This document shows positions 24,122-33,788 of a DNA stretch of 52,851 nt, one piece after another (positions within the stretch are counted from its first letter, which is position 1; every line of letters begins with the position of its first letter). The DNA comes from Streptomyces sp. CT34 (GTDB lineage: Bacteria; Actinomycetota; Actinomycetes; Streptomycetales; Streptomycetaceae). The DNA is taken from NCBI RefSeq assembly GCF_000805335.1, contig NZ_KN708638.1:7484134-7536984 (forward strand). The letters are read 5' to 3'. The translations under genes were made by a program, and so were the position numbers. The notes under the pieces are model-generated. The model did not search any database. It had not been told where the DNA came from and saw nothing but the letters and a program-made list of their open reading frames with translations.

Positions 24122-26500
24122 TCAGAGTTCCCGCAGGCGGGCCTCAAGGCGACAGGTGTCGCTGGGGCTCAACGGTCGGTAGATCTCCCATGCTTGGCGG
24201 TAGCGGCGGCGCGCCTCGGGCGCGTCGCCGCGCAGTTGGGCGGCCTGGCCGAGCATTTCCAGGGTGCGCGCCTGCCAGTGCTGGGACCCGGATGCCCGGA
24301 ACTGCTCCAAGGCCCCTTCGAGGAAGTGGACGCTCTCCGTCTCGTTCCCCAGGGACGCCGCGGCCTGTCCCAGAAAGGCGAGGGCGCGCGCGGCGTCGTA
24401 GGAGTCGCCGGCCGCGACGAGGTCGGCGTGCGCCCGTCTGAGGTGCTCGGCCGCCAAGGAGTGGTCGTCGCGGGCCAGGGCGGTCTGCCCCAGACACAGC
24501 CGGGAGAGGGCGGCGCCGCGCTGGTATCCGATCTCCTCGCGCAGCGCGAGAGCGCGGGTGAAGTGCGCTTCCGCCTCCCGGACTCGGCCCTCGGCGAGAT
24601 CGGCGTTGCCCAGTCCGTTGAGGGCCTGCGCCTGCTCGCGTACGTTCTCGTCCTGCTCGGCGTTGCGCAGCGCGCGGGCGTACCAGTCGGCCGCCTCGCG
24701 GTGCCGGCCGGCGTTGCGCAGACCGGCACCTCCTGAGGTCAGCATGCGGCTCTCGGCGCGACGGTCCCGCACCTGGCGGGCGGCGGCCAGTCCCAGCCGG
24801 TGCGCGTCGATCCACAACTCGGCGGGACGCAGCCGGAGGAAGAGTGGCCACAGGGCATCCACCAGCTGCCAGCACGCGCCGTGCCAACCGGCGGCGGCAC
24901 TGTGCCGGACCGCCGCTTCGAGACCGGCGCGGTGGGTGTCCAGCCAGGCCAGTGCGTCCTGCGCGGCACCGAACTCGATGGGGAACTGCGGGCGGTACGC
25001 GTCGTCGCGGGCCAGGGTCCGATGACTGGGGGTGAGCAACTCCTCGGCGGCGGTCGCGGCGGCCAGGCACCAGCCCACGTAACGCCGTACGAGTTCTTCC
25101 CGAGCCGCTGTGCTCTCTTCCGCCTCGCCGCGCTGCCGGGCGTGCCGGCGTACCAGGTCGTGGCAGCGGAAGCGGTTCGGACCCGTCTCCTCGAGCAGAT
25201 TGCCCTCGATCAGCGCGTCCAGGTCGCGGCCGACCTCGGCGGGTGGCCGTCCGATGGCCGCGGCGACCATCTCGCGGTCGTAGGTGGGAGCGGGGAGCAG
25301 CCCCAGGCACCGGTACGTCGACGCGACCGACGGGGCCAACAGCCGGTAGGACTGGTCCAGTGCGGAGCGCACGGCGGCCTCGCCGTCCACGTGGAGGGCG
25401 TCCAGGGACCCGTGCCCCTGGGAGAGCGTGGCGGCCAGCGCGGCGAGGGACTGCTGGGGATGGACCGCCAGTTGGGCCGCGGCGACGCACAGGGCGAGTG
25501 GTAAGTACGCGCAGAGCGCCACCACTTCGCGTGCTGCCTGCGGATCCTGGACGGTCCTCAAGCCCGCCCCGCTGCTGGAGAGGAGGTCCAGGGAGGCGTC
25601 GGTGGCCAGCGGCTGGAGCTGGTGCAGCGTGGCCCCGTCCGCCAGCAGGCCGGTGAGGTGCCCGCGGCTGGCGACCGCGACCAGACTGCCGGCGCCGGAC
25701 GGGAGGAGGGGGCGCACCTGTGCGGCGGTGAGTGCGTTGTCCACCATGATGGCCAGTCGTGATCCAGCGGTCAGCGTGCGCCACAGCGCCGCGCGCTCGG
25801 CGGTCTCCACTGGGACCGACGATGCTCCGATCGACCGCAGGAAGTGCTCCAGGACGTCACCGGGGGTGACCGGGTCGGCGTTCGCGTAGCCGCCGAGGTC
25901 GACGTACAGCTGGCCGTCGGGGAAGTCCGCCGCGCACTCCTGCAACCACCGGGAGACCAGCGCGGTCTTGCCGACTCCGGCCAGTCCGCTGACCACCATC
26001 AGCTGTACGGCGGATGCGGGGTGGGCCGCCCGCATACCGTGCAGCGCGCGGAGATCGTCCGTCCGATCCACGAAGTTCGCGCGTGAGGGCGGAAGTTGAC
26101 GTGGGGTCGGCGTCGGCAGCTGGTCCGTCGGGGGCTGGTGGAAGTGGACTCCGCCGCGGATCTCTCCTGCCTGAACGGTGGGGCCGTGCAGCGTGGCCGA
26201 TCCGCCGATGCTGTTCGCCCGGCCGGACCGTGGCGTGTGCCGCGACAGCCAGGCGAGCACGGCGGTCCGCACCTGGGCGTCACCCGCCGCGCTATGGGCC
26301 AGCGCGCGGGCCAGGAGCGGAAGGAGCACCAACGGATCGTCCGCGGCGTGCACTTCGGCCCACTGAGGGACAACTCCCGGATTCTGCACGGCCGCTGTCC
26401 GCACGAGTTCTCCCAGTTCGCGCCAGGCCAGCGCGTTGCGATCCGCGCTACAGGGAATCATGGCCGATAACAGCGCCATGGCCATGTCAGTTTCCAACAT
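24122..26500 (-). CDS. STAND NTPase (NB-ARC) with TPR repeats
   Basis: A 792-residue signal-transducing ATPase. Residues 1-95 form an all-helical N-terminal region without an evident effector. A linker near 100-125 has GSATLHGPTVQAGEIRGGVHF, a motif common before NB-ARC in Streptomyces. The NTPase domain (about 145-420) has Walker A GLAGVGKT (172-179) and LAIMVDNA as Walker B. From about 560 on, five or more TPR units follow (for example REAADWYARALRNAEQ). AGGAGAG precedes the ATG. It is divergent from the SARP-type STAND gene. Such proteins act as oligomerising switches in regulation or phage defence; which one is unknown. Confidence 0.85.
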   Translation of the reverse strand: MLETDMAMALLSAMIPCSADRNALAWRELGELVRTAAVQNPGVVPQWAEVHAADDPLVLLPLLARALAHSAAGDAQVRTAVLAWLSRHTPRSGRANSIGGSATLHGPTVQAGEIRGGVHFHQPPTDQLPTPTPRQLPPSRANFVDRTDDLRALHGMRAAHPASAVQLMVVSGLAGVGKTALVSRWLQECAADFPDGQLYVDLGGYANADPVTPGDVLEHFLRSIGASSVPVETAERAALWRTLTAGSRLAIMVDNALTAAQVRPLLPSGAGSLVAVASRGHLTGLLADGATLHQLQPLATDASLDLLSSSGAGLRTVQDPQAAREVVALCAYLPLALCVAAAQLAVHPQQSLAALAATLSQGHGSLDALHVDGEAAVRSALDQSYRLLAPSVASTYRCLGLLPAPTYDREMVAAAIGRPPAEVGRDLDALIEGNLLEETGPNRFRCHDLVRRHARQRGEAEESTAAREELVRRYVGWCLAAATAAEELLTPSHRTLARDDAYRPQFPIEFGAAQDALAWLDTHRAGLEAAVRHSAAAGWHGACWQLVDALWPLFLRLRPAELWIDAHRLGLAAARQVRDRRAESRMLTSGGAGLRNAGRHREAADWYARALRNAEQDENVREQAQALNGLGNADLAEGRVREAEAHFTRALALREEIGYQRGAALSRLCLGQTALARDDHSLAAEHLRRAHADLVAAGDSYDAARALAFLGQAAASLGNETESVHFLEGALEQFRASGSQHWQARTLEMLGQAAQLRGDAPEARRRYRQAWEIYRPLSPSDTCRLEARLREL

Positions 26501-26731
26501 CTTCTCTCCTACACCCCGCCCCGGTTGGGCGCCACCCCGTCCCGCGAATGCGCAGGTGGATGGTCCGTCGTGCTCCCAGTTCAGGTATATCTACCCTGGA
26601 TATGCCACACGTTCGCAATCGATCATCAGACATCCAATTTCAGACCTAACTGCGGCTGAATGTGGCCGTGAATATGCCGGAGGTGCCATTCTCGTGTGCA
26701 CGGCAGGTCGTACCGGCGGGAGGGGGCGCTG
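26501..26731. promoter_or_regulatory. divergent promoter region between the two STAND genes
   Basis: 231 bp, clearly more AT-rich than the flanks around 26580-26690 (TATATCTACC, TCAGACATCCAATTTCAGAC). No TGCAAG repeats as at 22015 are present. Both transcripts should start here; exact -10 boxes are ambiguous. Confidence 0.4.
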
Positions 26732-29700
26732 GTGGAACTCCGCATACGATTGTTGGGCGCCGTCGAGCTGCGGGTGGGTGGCGAACGTAGTCGGCTCGGC
26801 TCGGCCAAGGAACGCAGGGCCCTCGCGGCGTTGGCGTGGGACGCCGGCCGAACGGTCAGCATCGACACCCTCGTTCACCGCATCTGGGACGATTCGCCGC
26901 CCACCAACCCGCGAGGCGCCCTGTACGCGCTCATCGCCCGTATCCGCAGGACGTTGGAGGCCCTCGCCGGAGACCGGGCACCCGCGCTCACCAACGGCAC
27001 CCACACCTATGCGCTGGAAGTCGACCCGGACGCCGTGGACCTGCGGCGCTACCTCAGCCTCCTCAACCAGGCCAGCTGCCTGGCCGACAGCGACAGCGGC
27101 CGGGAGGCGCTGCGCTTCCTGGAGGAGGCCGCCGCACTATGGACCGGCGACCCCTTGGCCGGCATGCCCGGCGCCTGGCCGGAGGACCTGCGCAGCACGG
27201 TCACGGAGCGGAATCTGGCCGCCGCCCAGCTGCGGGCCGGCCTGGCGCTGCAACGCGGGCGCTACGCGGAGGCCGTCGCCGAACTGCTGCCCTTGGCCGA
27301 TCGCCACCTCGCGGATGAGTTGCTCCTCGGGCAACTGGCCGTCGCGCTCTACGGATCGGGACGCCGTGGAGAGGCCACCCGCTGGCTCCAGCGCTGCCGA
27401 CATCACTCGCTGAGCGAATTCGGAGCCGAACCGGGCGAGGGAATGCAACGCATCCACCGCGGCATCCTGACGGGCGCGCCGGTCACCGCGCTCATCCCGT
27501 CATCCAAGGACGGCAACTCGGACGCGCCGACCCGGACCCCTCCCGACACCCTGCCCGGCGACGTGGTCTGGGTGGGGCGCGACGCCGAACTGGCCCGCCT
27601 CACCGGCGCGCTCAGCGGTGCTCATGGGGAGACCTCCGTCGTTGCCCTGGAAGCGCTCGACGGCATGGGCGGCGTCGGCAAGACGGCGCTGGCGGTGCAC
27701 GCGGCCCACCAACTGCACGACCGGTTCCCCGATGGCCGGCTCTTTCTGGACCTGCGCGGCAACACCGCGCTGCAAGCCCCGTTGACACCGGCCGAGGCGC
27801 TGACCGAGCTGTTGCGTCAACTCGGCACTCCGGGGCGGGGGATGCCCGAGGAGCTCGACGCCCTGATCGCCCTGTGGCGTACCACCGTGCGCGACCGTCG
27901 CATCGTGGTCGTCCTCGACGACGCCGCCGGCCCGGAGCAGGTCCGCCCCCTGCTTCCCACCGCGTCCCCCGCCCTGGTGATCATCACCAGCAGAAGGCGT
28001 CTCGCCGGACTCCCCGGCGTTCGGCCGATCTCCCTGGACGTGCTGCCGGATCAGGACGCCATCGCCCTCTTCCAGCGTCTGATGGGCGAGCGTGCGCCCG
28101 ACGCTTCGGAGGCCGCCCACGTCGTCCGACTGGTGGGCCATCTCCCCATGGGCATCACCCTGGCCGCCAGCCGTCTCCTGACCCGGCCGTCGTGGAGCGT
28201 CGCCGATCTGATCGACCGCTTCAACCGGGCAGGGGGTCGGTTACCAGAAATCCGCAGCGGGCAGACGGAGTTGTCACAGGTCTTCGCGGTTTCCTACCAG
28301 ACGCTGAGTGCCCGGCAGCAGCTGGCCTTTCGCCGCCTCGGACTGCACACCGGATCGGAATTCGGATCACCGGCGGCCGCGGCACTCATCGGTCTGCGCC
28401 TGGACGAGACCGAACGCGTACTGGAAGACCTCCTCTCCTACCACCTGATAGCGGAACCTTCTCCGCACCGTTACCGCCTCCACGATTTACTCCGTGAACA
28501 CGCCCGAACTCTCGCCGCTCGTGAACCTGAAGAGGACACACGAGAGGCCGTGGGGCATCTCATCGACCACTATCTGCACGCGGCGGACCGGGCGGACCGC
28601 CTTGCCTTCCCCCACCGCGCCCGTATCGCCATCTCCGACAGCCCCCTGCCCGAGGGCTCCGGACGAGTCATCGAATCCTGGGTGGGCACCGATCCGCAGC
28701 AGTGGTTCACCGTCGAGGGCCCCAATCTGCTCGCCGCCCTGGAATACGTCCGCGCCCACGGAACCCAGCGCGAAGTGGCGCTGCTGACACACACGCTGGC
28801 CGGGTTTCTCGACAACGAGGGATATCTCGCAACGGCTGAGCCACTACTGCGACGCGCCGTCGCGTTCTGGCAGGGCGCGGACGACGACGGTGCGCTCGCC
28901 CGCGCACTCCTGGATCTGGCCGGAGTGGCCACCCGTAGGTCCGACTACGACGTGGCGATTCGCGCCGCATCCCAGGCATTGAAGACGTCTCAGGAGTTGC
29001 GCGACGGAGAACTCGAAGCCGAATCCCTGCATCTGCTCTCCATACCTCACTGGCATGCGGCGAAGTACCGGGAGGCATTCGACTACCAGTGGCGGGCACT
29101 GAATCTGCGGTTGCGGACCACGGACCGCCTCCAACAAGCCAGGTCCTTCAACCTGCTGGGCATGACGTCGTTACATTTGGCGCGGTACAAAGAGTCATTG
29201 AAGTTCTTCCTGGAGGCACTTTCTCGTTTTCGCGAGGTCGACGATCGACGCGGCCAGTGGATAGCGCTCAACAACCTCGCTGAGCTGTACAAGGAAGTCG
29301 GAGATTTGGAAAGCGCCCACCGCGCCTACCGGCAGGCGATCAGCCTGTCGCGCGCCATGGGCAGCAAAGGCGAGTACGCCACGCTCCAGATGAACCTGGC
29401 GAGCACCCTGCACGCCGTCGGAAGGGCTGACGAGGCCCTCGACCTCTTCCGGAAGGCACTTCCGTCGCTACGCGGCATGGGCGACCGACGCAGCGAATCC
29501 ATCGCCACCAACGGGATCGGCCGCGCGCTCCACACCGTAGGCCGCAGCGAGGAAGCACTCCCTTACCACACGGCAGCGCTGGCACTGGCCCGCCGGATCC
29601 ACGCGGCGCAGGAAGAGGCCCAGGCGCTCCGCGACCTCGGTAGGGCGGAGCAGGCCACCGGTCGATTCGTCCAGGCAAGCGCACACCTCGAATCCAGTCT

Positions 29701-29800
29701 CGCCATCAGCCAGGAGATCGGTGCCCGGTCGGAGGTGTCCGAGACGCGGGAGACGCTGGCCGACGTGCGGCGAATGATGCGGCGACGTAACGAAATTTAG
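26732..29800 (+). CDS. AfsR-like SARP regulator (DNA-binding, BTAD, NB-ARC, TPR)
   Basis: A 1022-residue activator. It has an OmpR-type winged helix plus bacterial transcriptional activation domain (about 1-245; LRIRLLGAVELRVGGE at the start, TLVHRIWDDSPPTNPRGALY). Next come WVGRDAELARL, Walker A GMGGVGKTA (311-318) and Walker B VVVLDDA, then TPRs to the C-terminus. GTG start at 26732 with AGGGGG upstream; an in-frame GTG at 26696 is less likely. Three TTA codons (28241, 28487, 29171) make it dependent on the bldA tRNA. It probably activates genes with 11-bp repeats, the one at 22015 being a candidate. Confidence 0.9.
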   Translation: MELRIRLLGAVELRVGGERSRLGSAKERRALAALAWDAGRTVSIDTLVHRIWDDSPPTNPRGALYALIARIRRTLEALAGDRAPALTNGTHTYALEVDPDAVDLRRYLSLLNQASCLADSDSGREALRFLEEAAALWTGDPLAGMPGAWPEDLRSTVTERNLAAAQLRAGLALQRGRYAEAVAELLPLADRHLADELLLGQLAVALYGSGRRGEATRWLQRCRHHSLSEFGAEPGEGMQRIHRGILTGAPVTALIPSSKDGNSDAPTRTPPDTLPGDVVWVGRDAELARLTGALSGAHGETSVVALEALDGMGGVGKTALAVHAAHQLHDRFPDGRLFLDLRGNTALQAPLTPAEALTELLRQLGTPGRGMPEELDALIALWRTTVRDRRIVVVLDDAAGPEQVRPLLPTASPALVIITSRRRLAGLPGVRPISLDVLPDQDAIALFQRLMGERAPDASEAAHVVRLVGHLPMGITLAASRLLTRPSWSVADLIDRFNRAGGRLPEIRSGQTELSQVFAVSYQTLSARQQLAFRRLGLHTGSEFGSPAAAALIGLRLDETERVLEDLLSYHLIAEPSPHRYRLHDLLREHARTLAAREPEEDTREAVGHLIDHYLHAADRADRLAFPHRARIAISDSPLPEGSGRVIESWVGTDPQQWFTVEGPNLLAALEYVRAHGTQREVALLTHTLAGFLDNEGYLATAEPLLRRAVAFWQGADDDGALARALLDLAGVATRRSDYDVAIRAASQALKTSQELRDGELEAESLHLLSIPHWHAAKYREAFDYQWRALNLRLRTTDRLQQARSFNLLGMTSLHLARYKESLKFFLEALSRFREVDDRRGQWIALNNLAELYKEVGDLESAHRAYRQAISLSRAMGSKGEYATLQMNLASTLHAVGRADEALDLFRKALPSLRGMGDRRSESIATNGIGRALHTVGRSEEALPYHTAALALARRIHAAQEEAQALRDLGRAEQATGRFVQASAHLESSLAISQEIGARSEVSETRETLADVRRMMRRRNEI

Positions 29801-29921
29801 GCTCGCCGAGCCTGCGCGTTCTGCTCGCGGCCTTCGAGCGCGGACGAGGCGGACTCGTCAACGCCTGGCCACATTTTGAGATGTGGATGGGCACCCTTAT
29901 GGTGTGATCGACGTCATGGGC

Positions 29922-29944
29922 CGTCAGCGTTGATGCCGCTGACG
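29922..29944 (+). terminator. hairpin downstream of the SARP gene
   Basis: CGTCAGCG and CGCTGACG form an 8-bp stem with a 7-base loop, about 120 bp after the SARP stop. No U-tract follows. It is possibly a terminator or a structure ahead of the small ORF at 29996. Confidence 0.35.
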
Positions 29945-29995
29945 CGTACTGACGCCTGTCCCCCTTGTGTCACTTTTTTCGAGGAGAAGTTGAGC

Positions 29996-30091
29996 GTGCC
30001 CCGAATTGGCGCTGTGGTGCTATTCGCCGCCCTGGTGTGTATCCCGTATGTGGCCTCCGCTTTCACGATGTCGGGCACGCACGCGGCCTGA
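29996..30091 (+). CDS. possible 31-residue hydrophobic peptide
   Basis: A strong Shine-Dalgarno (GAGGAGAAG at 29981-29989) precedes a short ORF reading MPRIGAVVLFAALVCIPYVA, SAFTMSGTHAA. A TTG at 29990 is an alternative start. The peptide is one hydrophobic helix and could be a membrane peptide or a cleaved signal-like product. No homologue recognised. Support is the ribosome site and the reading frame only. Confidence 0.4.
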   Translation: MPRIGAVVLFAALVCIPYVASAFTMSGTHAA

Positions 30092-30258
30092 TCCCGCGCC
30101 GGAAGGGGAGCCTCTCTTGACCGGCCCTCCCCGCAGCCGGTCGACCGGTGTTCGGGGCACGGCGCGCGCGCCGACGAGCACCGGCGCGTCCTGAGCGATG
30201 AACGGCGCATACGACGCGGGCAGGTCGGCGACGGCCCTGAGCCGCGTGCGGCCGTCGG

Positions 30259-30976
30259 CTAGGGGAGGATACCGTGGGCGCGAGCGGCTGCCAGCCAGAC
30301 GGGGAACTCCCCGAGTAGCCGGTCAAGCGTTCGCCGTCCGGGAGGGCGCGTGGGGTGGTGCCGGCAGGGAAGAAGCCGGCGTTGTCCACGATCCTGCCGC
30401 CGGGACCGGGAGTTCGTCCAGCCGGCAGAGGAAGTCGAACTCCCGCTGCTGGGGGTCGCCGAAGCCGATGAACTGCCAGAACAGCGGCAGACCGGCCGCC
30501 TTGCACAGCCACTTCTCGGCGGCGGTCCGACTGGTGGACCGACCGTCGGTCTGGAATACCACCAGTGCCGGCGCGGTCGCCCCGGAGGCGAGATAGTGGT
30601 CGAGTACGGCGTCCATCCCGGCCTCGTAGTGGGTACGCCCTATGCGCCCCAACTGCTCGTGGTAGGCGGCCACGCGCCCCTGGTCGCCGTTCGGGCTGAT
30701 CTCGTGAACCCCGTCGACGTCGATGGAGAAGAACACCAGCGGCACGACCGCGTCGTCGTCCAGGTGGGCGGAGACCGCCAGGACCTGTTCGGCAAGGTGC
30801 TGCATCGTGCCGTCCTTGTAATACGGCCGCATCGAGCCCGACCGGTCCGGCACCAGGTACACTGCGGCCCGCTGCCCCTGTAGCCCGTGCTTGCGCAGGC
30901 CGACGCCCGCTTGTTTGTAGAGGCTCACCAGCGGCGGCGCGGCCTCCTGCACCTTCTCCAGACTCAGCGGACCCAT
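30259..30976 (-). pseudogene. vWA-domain protein (TerF/TerY-like) with a frameshifted C-terminus
   Basis: From the ATG at 30976 the vWA domain is intact: MIDAS DRSGSM (44-49), the VPLVFFSIDVDGVHE strand and FQTDGRSTSRTAAEKWLCKA. The usual C-terminal continuation is present but in other frames. RIVDNAGFFPAG lies in a second frame after about 30408, and DRLLGEFPVWLAAARAHGIL in a third after about 30332, ending at 30259. In the original frame the protein stops at 30323 (217 residues). Streptomyces relatives occur beside predicted GTPases in conflict-type loci, as here. The vWA part could still be made. Confidence 0.7.
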
Positions 30977-31115
30977 CTCGACCAAGCGCCTTTCCCTCCG
31001 GGCGCCTACGCACCCCGGCGCCGGAGCCGTTCGCCGTACGTCGCGCGCAGCGCGCAGCGCGTGGCCAGGCAACGCCGCCACCGCACTGTGTGGACCCGGA
31101 GCGCGAGGACGAGCG

Positions 31116-31697
31116 GTGCCAATGGCAGCTCACCCCTCGAACGCCAACGTCCTGCACATGGAGCTGTGCGTGCTCGCCGACGAACACGAGGGCGACTGGG
31201 GAGTGTTCACCTATCTCCCCAAGCTGACCTTCACGGCCGATCTCCAGTGGCGCCGTCGGTTCGCCCGGGCCGCCGACGACCTCGCCGGCGACCTCGAACG
31301 TGGGCGGTGGCCGGAGCCCACCTGCACGGCCGAGGAACTTGCCCTCCATCTCGCCCTCCGCGACGCGGACGAACGAGGAGACGAGGAGCACGCCACCGGT
31401 AGGCACGGCAGGCTGCCCGTCCACCGCTACGATTACGACTTCGACACGTGCTCCGAGGTGTTCTTCCAGGACTACGACGTGTTGATGCTCTACAGCGCCC
31501 GGTTCGACGGGATCGAGGACCCGGACGACGAAACGAACCGGTACATGGGTATCGGTGATCTCCGCCCCGCGGCCTGGTTCGACCCGTTCCTGAACGTCCC
31601 TGCTGCGGACCCCCACCGCGGGTTCCGTCGCTCACTGCGCCGACTTCCGATCCGCTTGGTGGCCGTATGCACCCGGCAGGGCGGCGCTGGTGCCTGA
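31116..31697 (+). CDS. hypothetical acidic protein
   Basis: 193 residues (GTG 31116; ATG at 31122 is alternative), with GAGGACGAG upstream. Features are a strand-rich start ELCVLADEHEGDWGVFTYLP, an RWPEPTCTAEELALHLAL helix and an acidic YDYDFDTCSEVFFQDYDVLM centre. I recall similar streptomycete hypotheticals but no assigned function. It is convergent with the next gene, sharing a terminator, and it is divergent from the vWA gene. Confidence 0.65.
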   Translation: MPMAAHPSNANVLHMELCVLADEHEGDWGVFTYLPKLTFTADLQWRRRFARAADDLAGDLERGRWPEPTCTAEELALHLALRDADERGDEEHATGRHGRLPVHRYDYDFDTCSEVFFQDYDVLMLYSARFDGIEDPDDETNRYMGIGDLRPAAWFDPFLNVPAADPHRGFRRSLRRLPIRLVAVCTRQGGAGA

Positions 31698-31730
31698 CTG
31701 CCTGTCCGGGGATCGCTCAGGCAGTCAGGC
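31692..31730. terminator. bidirectional terminator containing both stop codons
   Basis: GCCTGACTGCCTG and CAGGCAGTCAGGC make a perfect 13-bp stem with a 13-base loop. The TGA of the rightward gene (31695-31697) and the TGA of the leftward gene (31717-31719) both fall within the hairpin. Confidence 0.85.
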
Positions 31731-32220
31731 TCTTGCGGCGGACCCGGAGGGAGTACGTGGTGCCCTCGGGGCCGCTGCTGCTGCTCCACCCGACCGAGGT
31801 GGCCACAGCCCAGCCCTTCTGTTCTCGCATCTGCGCGGCGAACACGTCGATGTTCTGGATCTTGCACCCGCATTCCAGCGAGACCTCGATGCCGATGTAG
31901 GGGCTGCGGGGATTCTGCTCGTCGCCCGATTCGGTCCATCGGACCTGGTGCACGTGCTCGGCCAGCCCTGTCCGCCGCACGTCGTGCTTGATGCCATGGG
32001 CCTTGGCGTACTCGTCCAGATCGTCGATCACGAACAGATGGCTGGACCACTCTCCCGGCCACACCGCGTACAGCTTGGACTCGCCGGCTACTGCTCGCTC
32101 GTACGTCTCCTGGTCCGTACCGTGGGTGACGCGACCGTCCTGGTGGATCTCGATGTAGCAGGTGGTCCGTGCGGTGTAGGGGAAGTCCCGTCCCGCCGCC
32201 GCAGCGCTTCTCGGTTCCAT
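31717..32220 (-). CDS. hypothetical protein
   Basis: 167 residues from the ATG at 32220, which has GGGAGGG 6 bases upstream. A longer frame to 32331 lacks such a site. The sequence is soluble alpha/beta with TYERAVAGESKLYAVWPGEW, SSHLFVIDDLDEYAKAHGIK and a basic end. No cofactor or catalytic motif recognised. It is convergent with the acidic hypothetical gene. Confidence 0.65.
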   Translation of the reverse strand: MEPRSAAAAGRDFPYTARTTCYIEIHQDGRVTHGTDQETYERAVAGESKLYAVWPGEWSSHLFVIDDLDEYAKAHGIKHDVRRTGLAEHVHQVRWTESGDEQNPRSPYIGIEVSLECGCKIQNIDVFAAQMREQKGWAVATSVGWSSSSGPEGTTYSLRVRRKSLTA

Positions 32221-32529
32221 CGCAGGCCCTCCCGATACGCCGGCCCCCAGACTTGGGGCCACTCTCACCAAGATCTTCTCCCAGAATTCTCCCAGACGAT
32301 CACCAAGAGGCTGGAAGGGGCTGATCCTCATTGAGGGACAGACCCTTGACCTGGTCTCATGAGAAGGCGCTTTTGTGGGTGGGCGAGATGGGCACGTGAC
32401 CTGCAGGTTTGCTTGTGAGTGCAGGCTATGTGCCCGTTCTCCCGGTGTTTTCGGGAGGGGCGGTCAGTCCTGCGCCTGGCGTTGGCCTGGTAGCAGTCGG
32501 ATGGCGAGGACGGAACCGTCGGCGCCCGC

Positions 32530-33224
32530 ATGACCGCGCTCACCCTGCGGGCCGCCGACCGCGCGGTGATGATCCTGCGCGGACTGCCCCGGGGCATGCT
32601 GTGCCCGAGCTGCTTCGAAGGCGTCCTCTACCCGGCCTACGACTGCCCTCGCATGACCTGCCGACGCCGGCACGCCGATGTCCGCCCGGGCACCTTCGGC
32701 CTCTTCCGACGCCGGTGCGCCTGCGGCGAGCGGATACCGATCTGCTGATGCTGATGAGCAGGGACGCCCGGCTCAGCGGCCACTGCGGGCACGAACACTG
32801 CGGCAAGCCGATGAACCCGGACGCCGGGCACCTGCCCGAGCTGATCCTGCCGCTGATCGGAGGCCGGGTCGCGGGCAAGACGCAGCTGATGGCGGCAATG
32901 GTGAAGTCCCTGGAGAACACGGCGGAGGACGGGGGGTCGGCGATCCGGCTTGTGGACCCTGAGTTGACTGCCAGCCAGCGGGTGCTGAACGAGGTCTTGG
33001 AGATCCAGGGCCACACCCGCCCCACCCAGAAGACGCTGCCCCGAGCCCATTCGTTCGTCCTCGGCACCGGCCGTGCCGAGCGGCTGGGGTTGCGAAACCT
33101 GGTGAAGGCGATGGATCTGGAATTCGGCGAGGTCCGGTTCTTTTGCACGGCGGCCGTAGCGGACCAGATGGGACTGGTGGAACCGAGCACTGCGGCTTTC
33201 GCCGAGTGGTGCCTGCGAGAGTGA
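32530..33224 (+). pseudogene. remnant of a predicted double-GTPase (TRAFAC-like) protein
   Basis: The first frame from ATG 32530 encodes a zinc-ribbon-like start (MLCPSCFEGVLYPAYDCP, RRRCACGERIP) and stops at 32748. The continuation is in another frame: SRDARLSGHCGHEHCGKPMN, then the P-loop LIGGRVAGKTQLMAAMV and EIQGHTRPTQKTLPRAHSFV. After GRAERL it jumps directly to a C-terminal segment (MDLEFGEVRFFCTAAVADQM), so most of the GTPase core is deleted. One frameshift and one internal deletion make it non-functional. The family assignment rests on recalled streptomycete homologues near vWA genes. Confidence 0.65.
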
Positions 33225-33788
33225 GAGCGCCGCGACATGTGGGATGGGATAGGGGAGTTGGTGAAGTCCGGGCCGGTCAGGACGAAGGCTCAGGGGGCAC
33301 TTCGCGCCGGTTCCTGCGGCTCGCTTTTCGTGGCCGCGACATGTGCCACAACGGATCAAGTTCGGCGACGCGTTCAACACCAACGACTCGACACATCACC
33401 ACCAACCGTGCGGGACCTCGCTGAGCAATCCGGTTGCCTTAACGGAGCTCAGCGCATGTGAGTGTCGATAACGCGAGCCGCCATCAGCGCTCTCGAAGTA
33501 TCCATGACAGTAGGTGCGTTGGGGATGACGGTCCCGTCGCTCGCTCTGGCGAAGCAGTTGCCAACTCCCCTGAGGACACCCAGGCGGCCGTCCTGGCCGG
33601 GGCCATCTTTGCAGTCCCCGTTCTCCGCCGTACCCGCTCCTGCGTGGAGACGTGCAATGGCGGGTGCAAGCCGCGCATCGGGCAGAGTACCCGGTCGGGG
33701 AACTGCACCGGGTGGGTCAGCCTCCAGGCTGTGGGCGGGGATAGGTTCCATGGAAGTGACGTGCTGCCGCACCGGAAGCCGGCGTTGG
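33225..33788. other. intergenic stretch, one doubtful small ORF
   Basis: 564 bp after the GTPase remnant. On the minus strand a 107-codon ORF (33449-33772, GTG start, no Shine-Dalgarno) begins 16 bases after the stop of the membrane-protein gene. It has fairly coding-like third positions, with a C-terminal half LGVLRGVGNCFARASDG. It could be a fifth gene of the adjoining operon but I cannot support it firmly. No terminator seen. Confidence 0.3.

Noticed and set aside
33449..33772. Fifth gene of the nucleosidase-helicase operon
   Set aside because: Position and codon use are suggestive, but there is no ribosome site and no recognisable domain. Mentioned only in the spacer entry.
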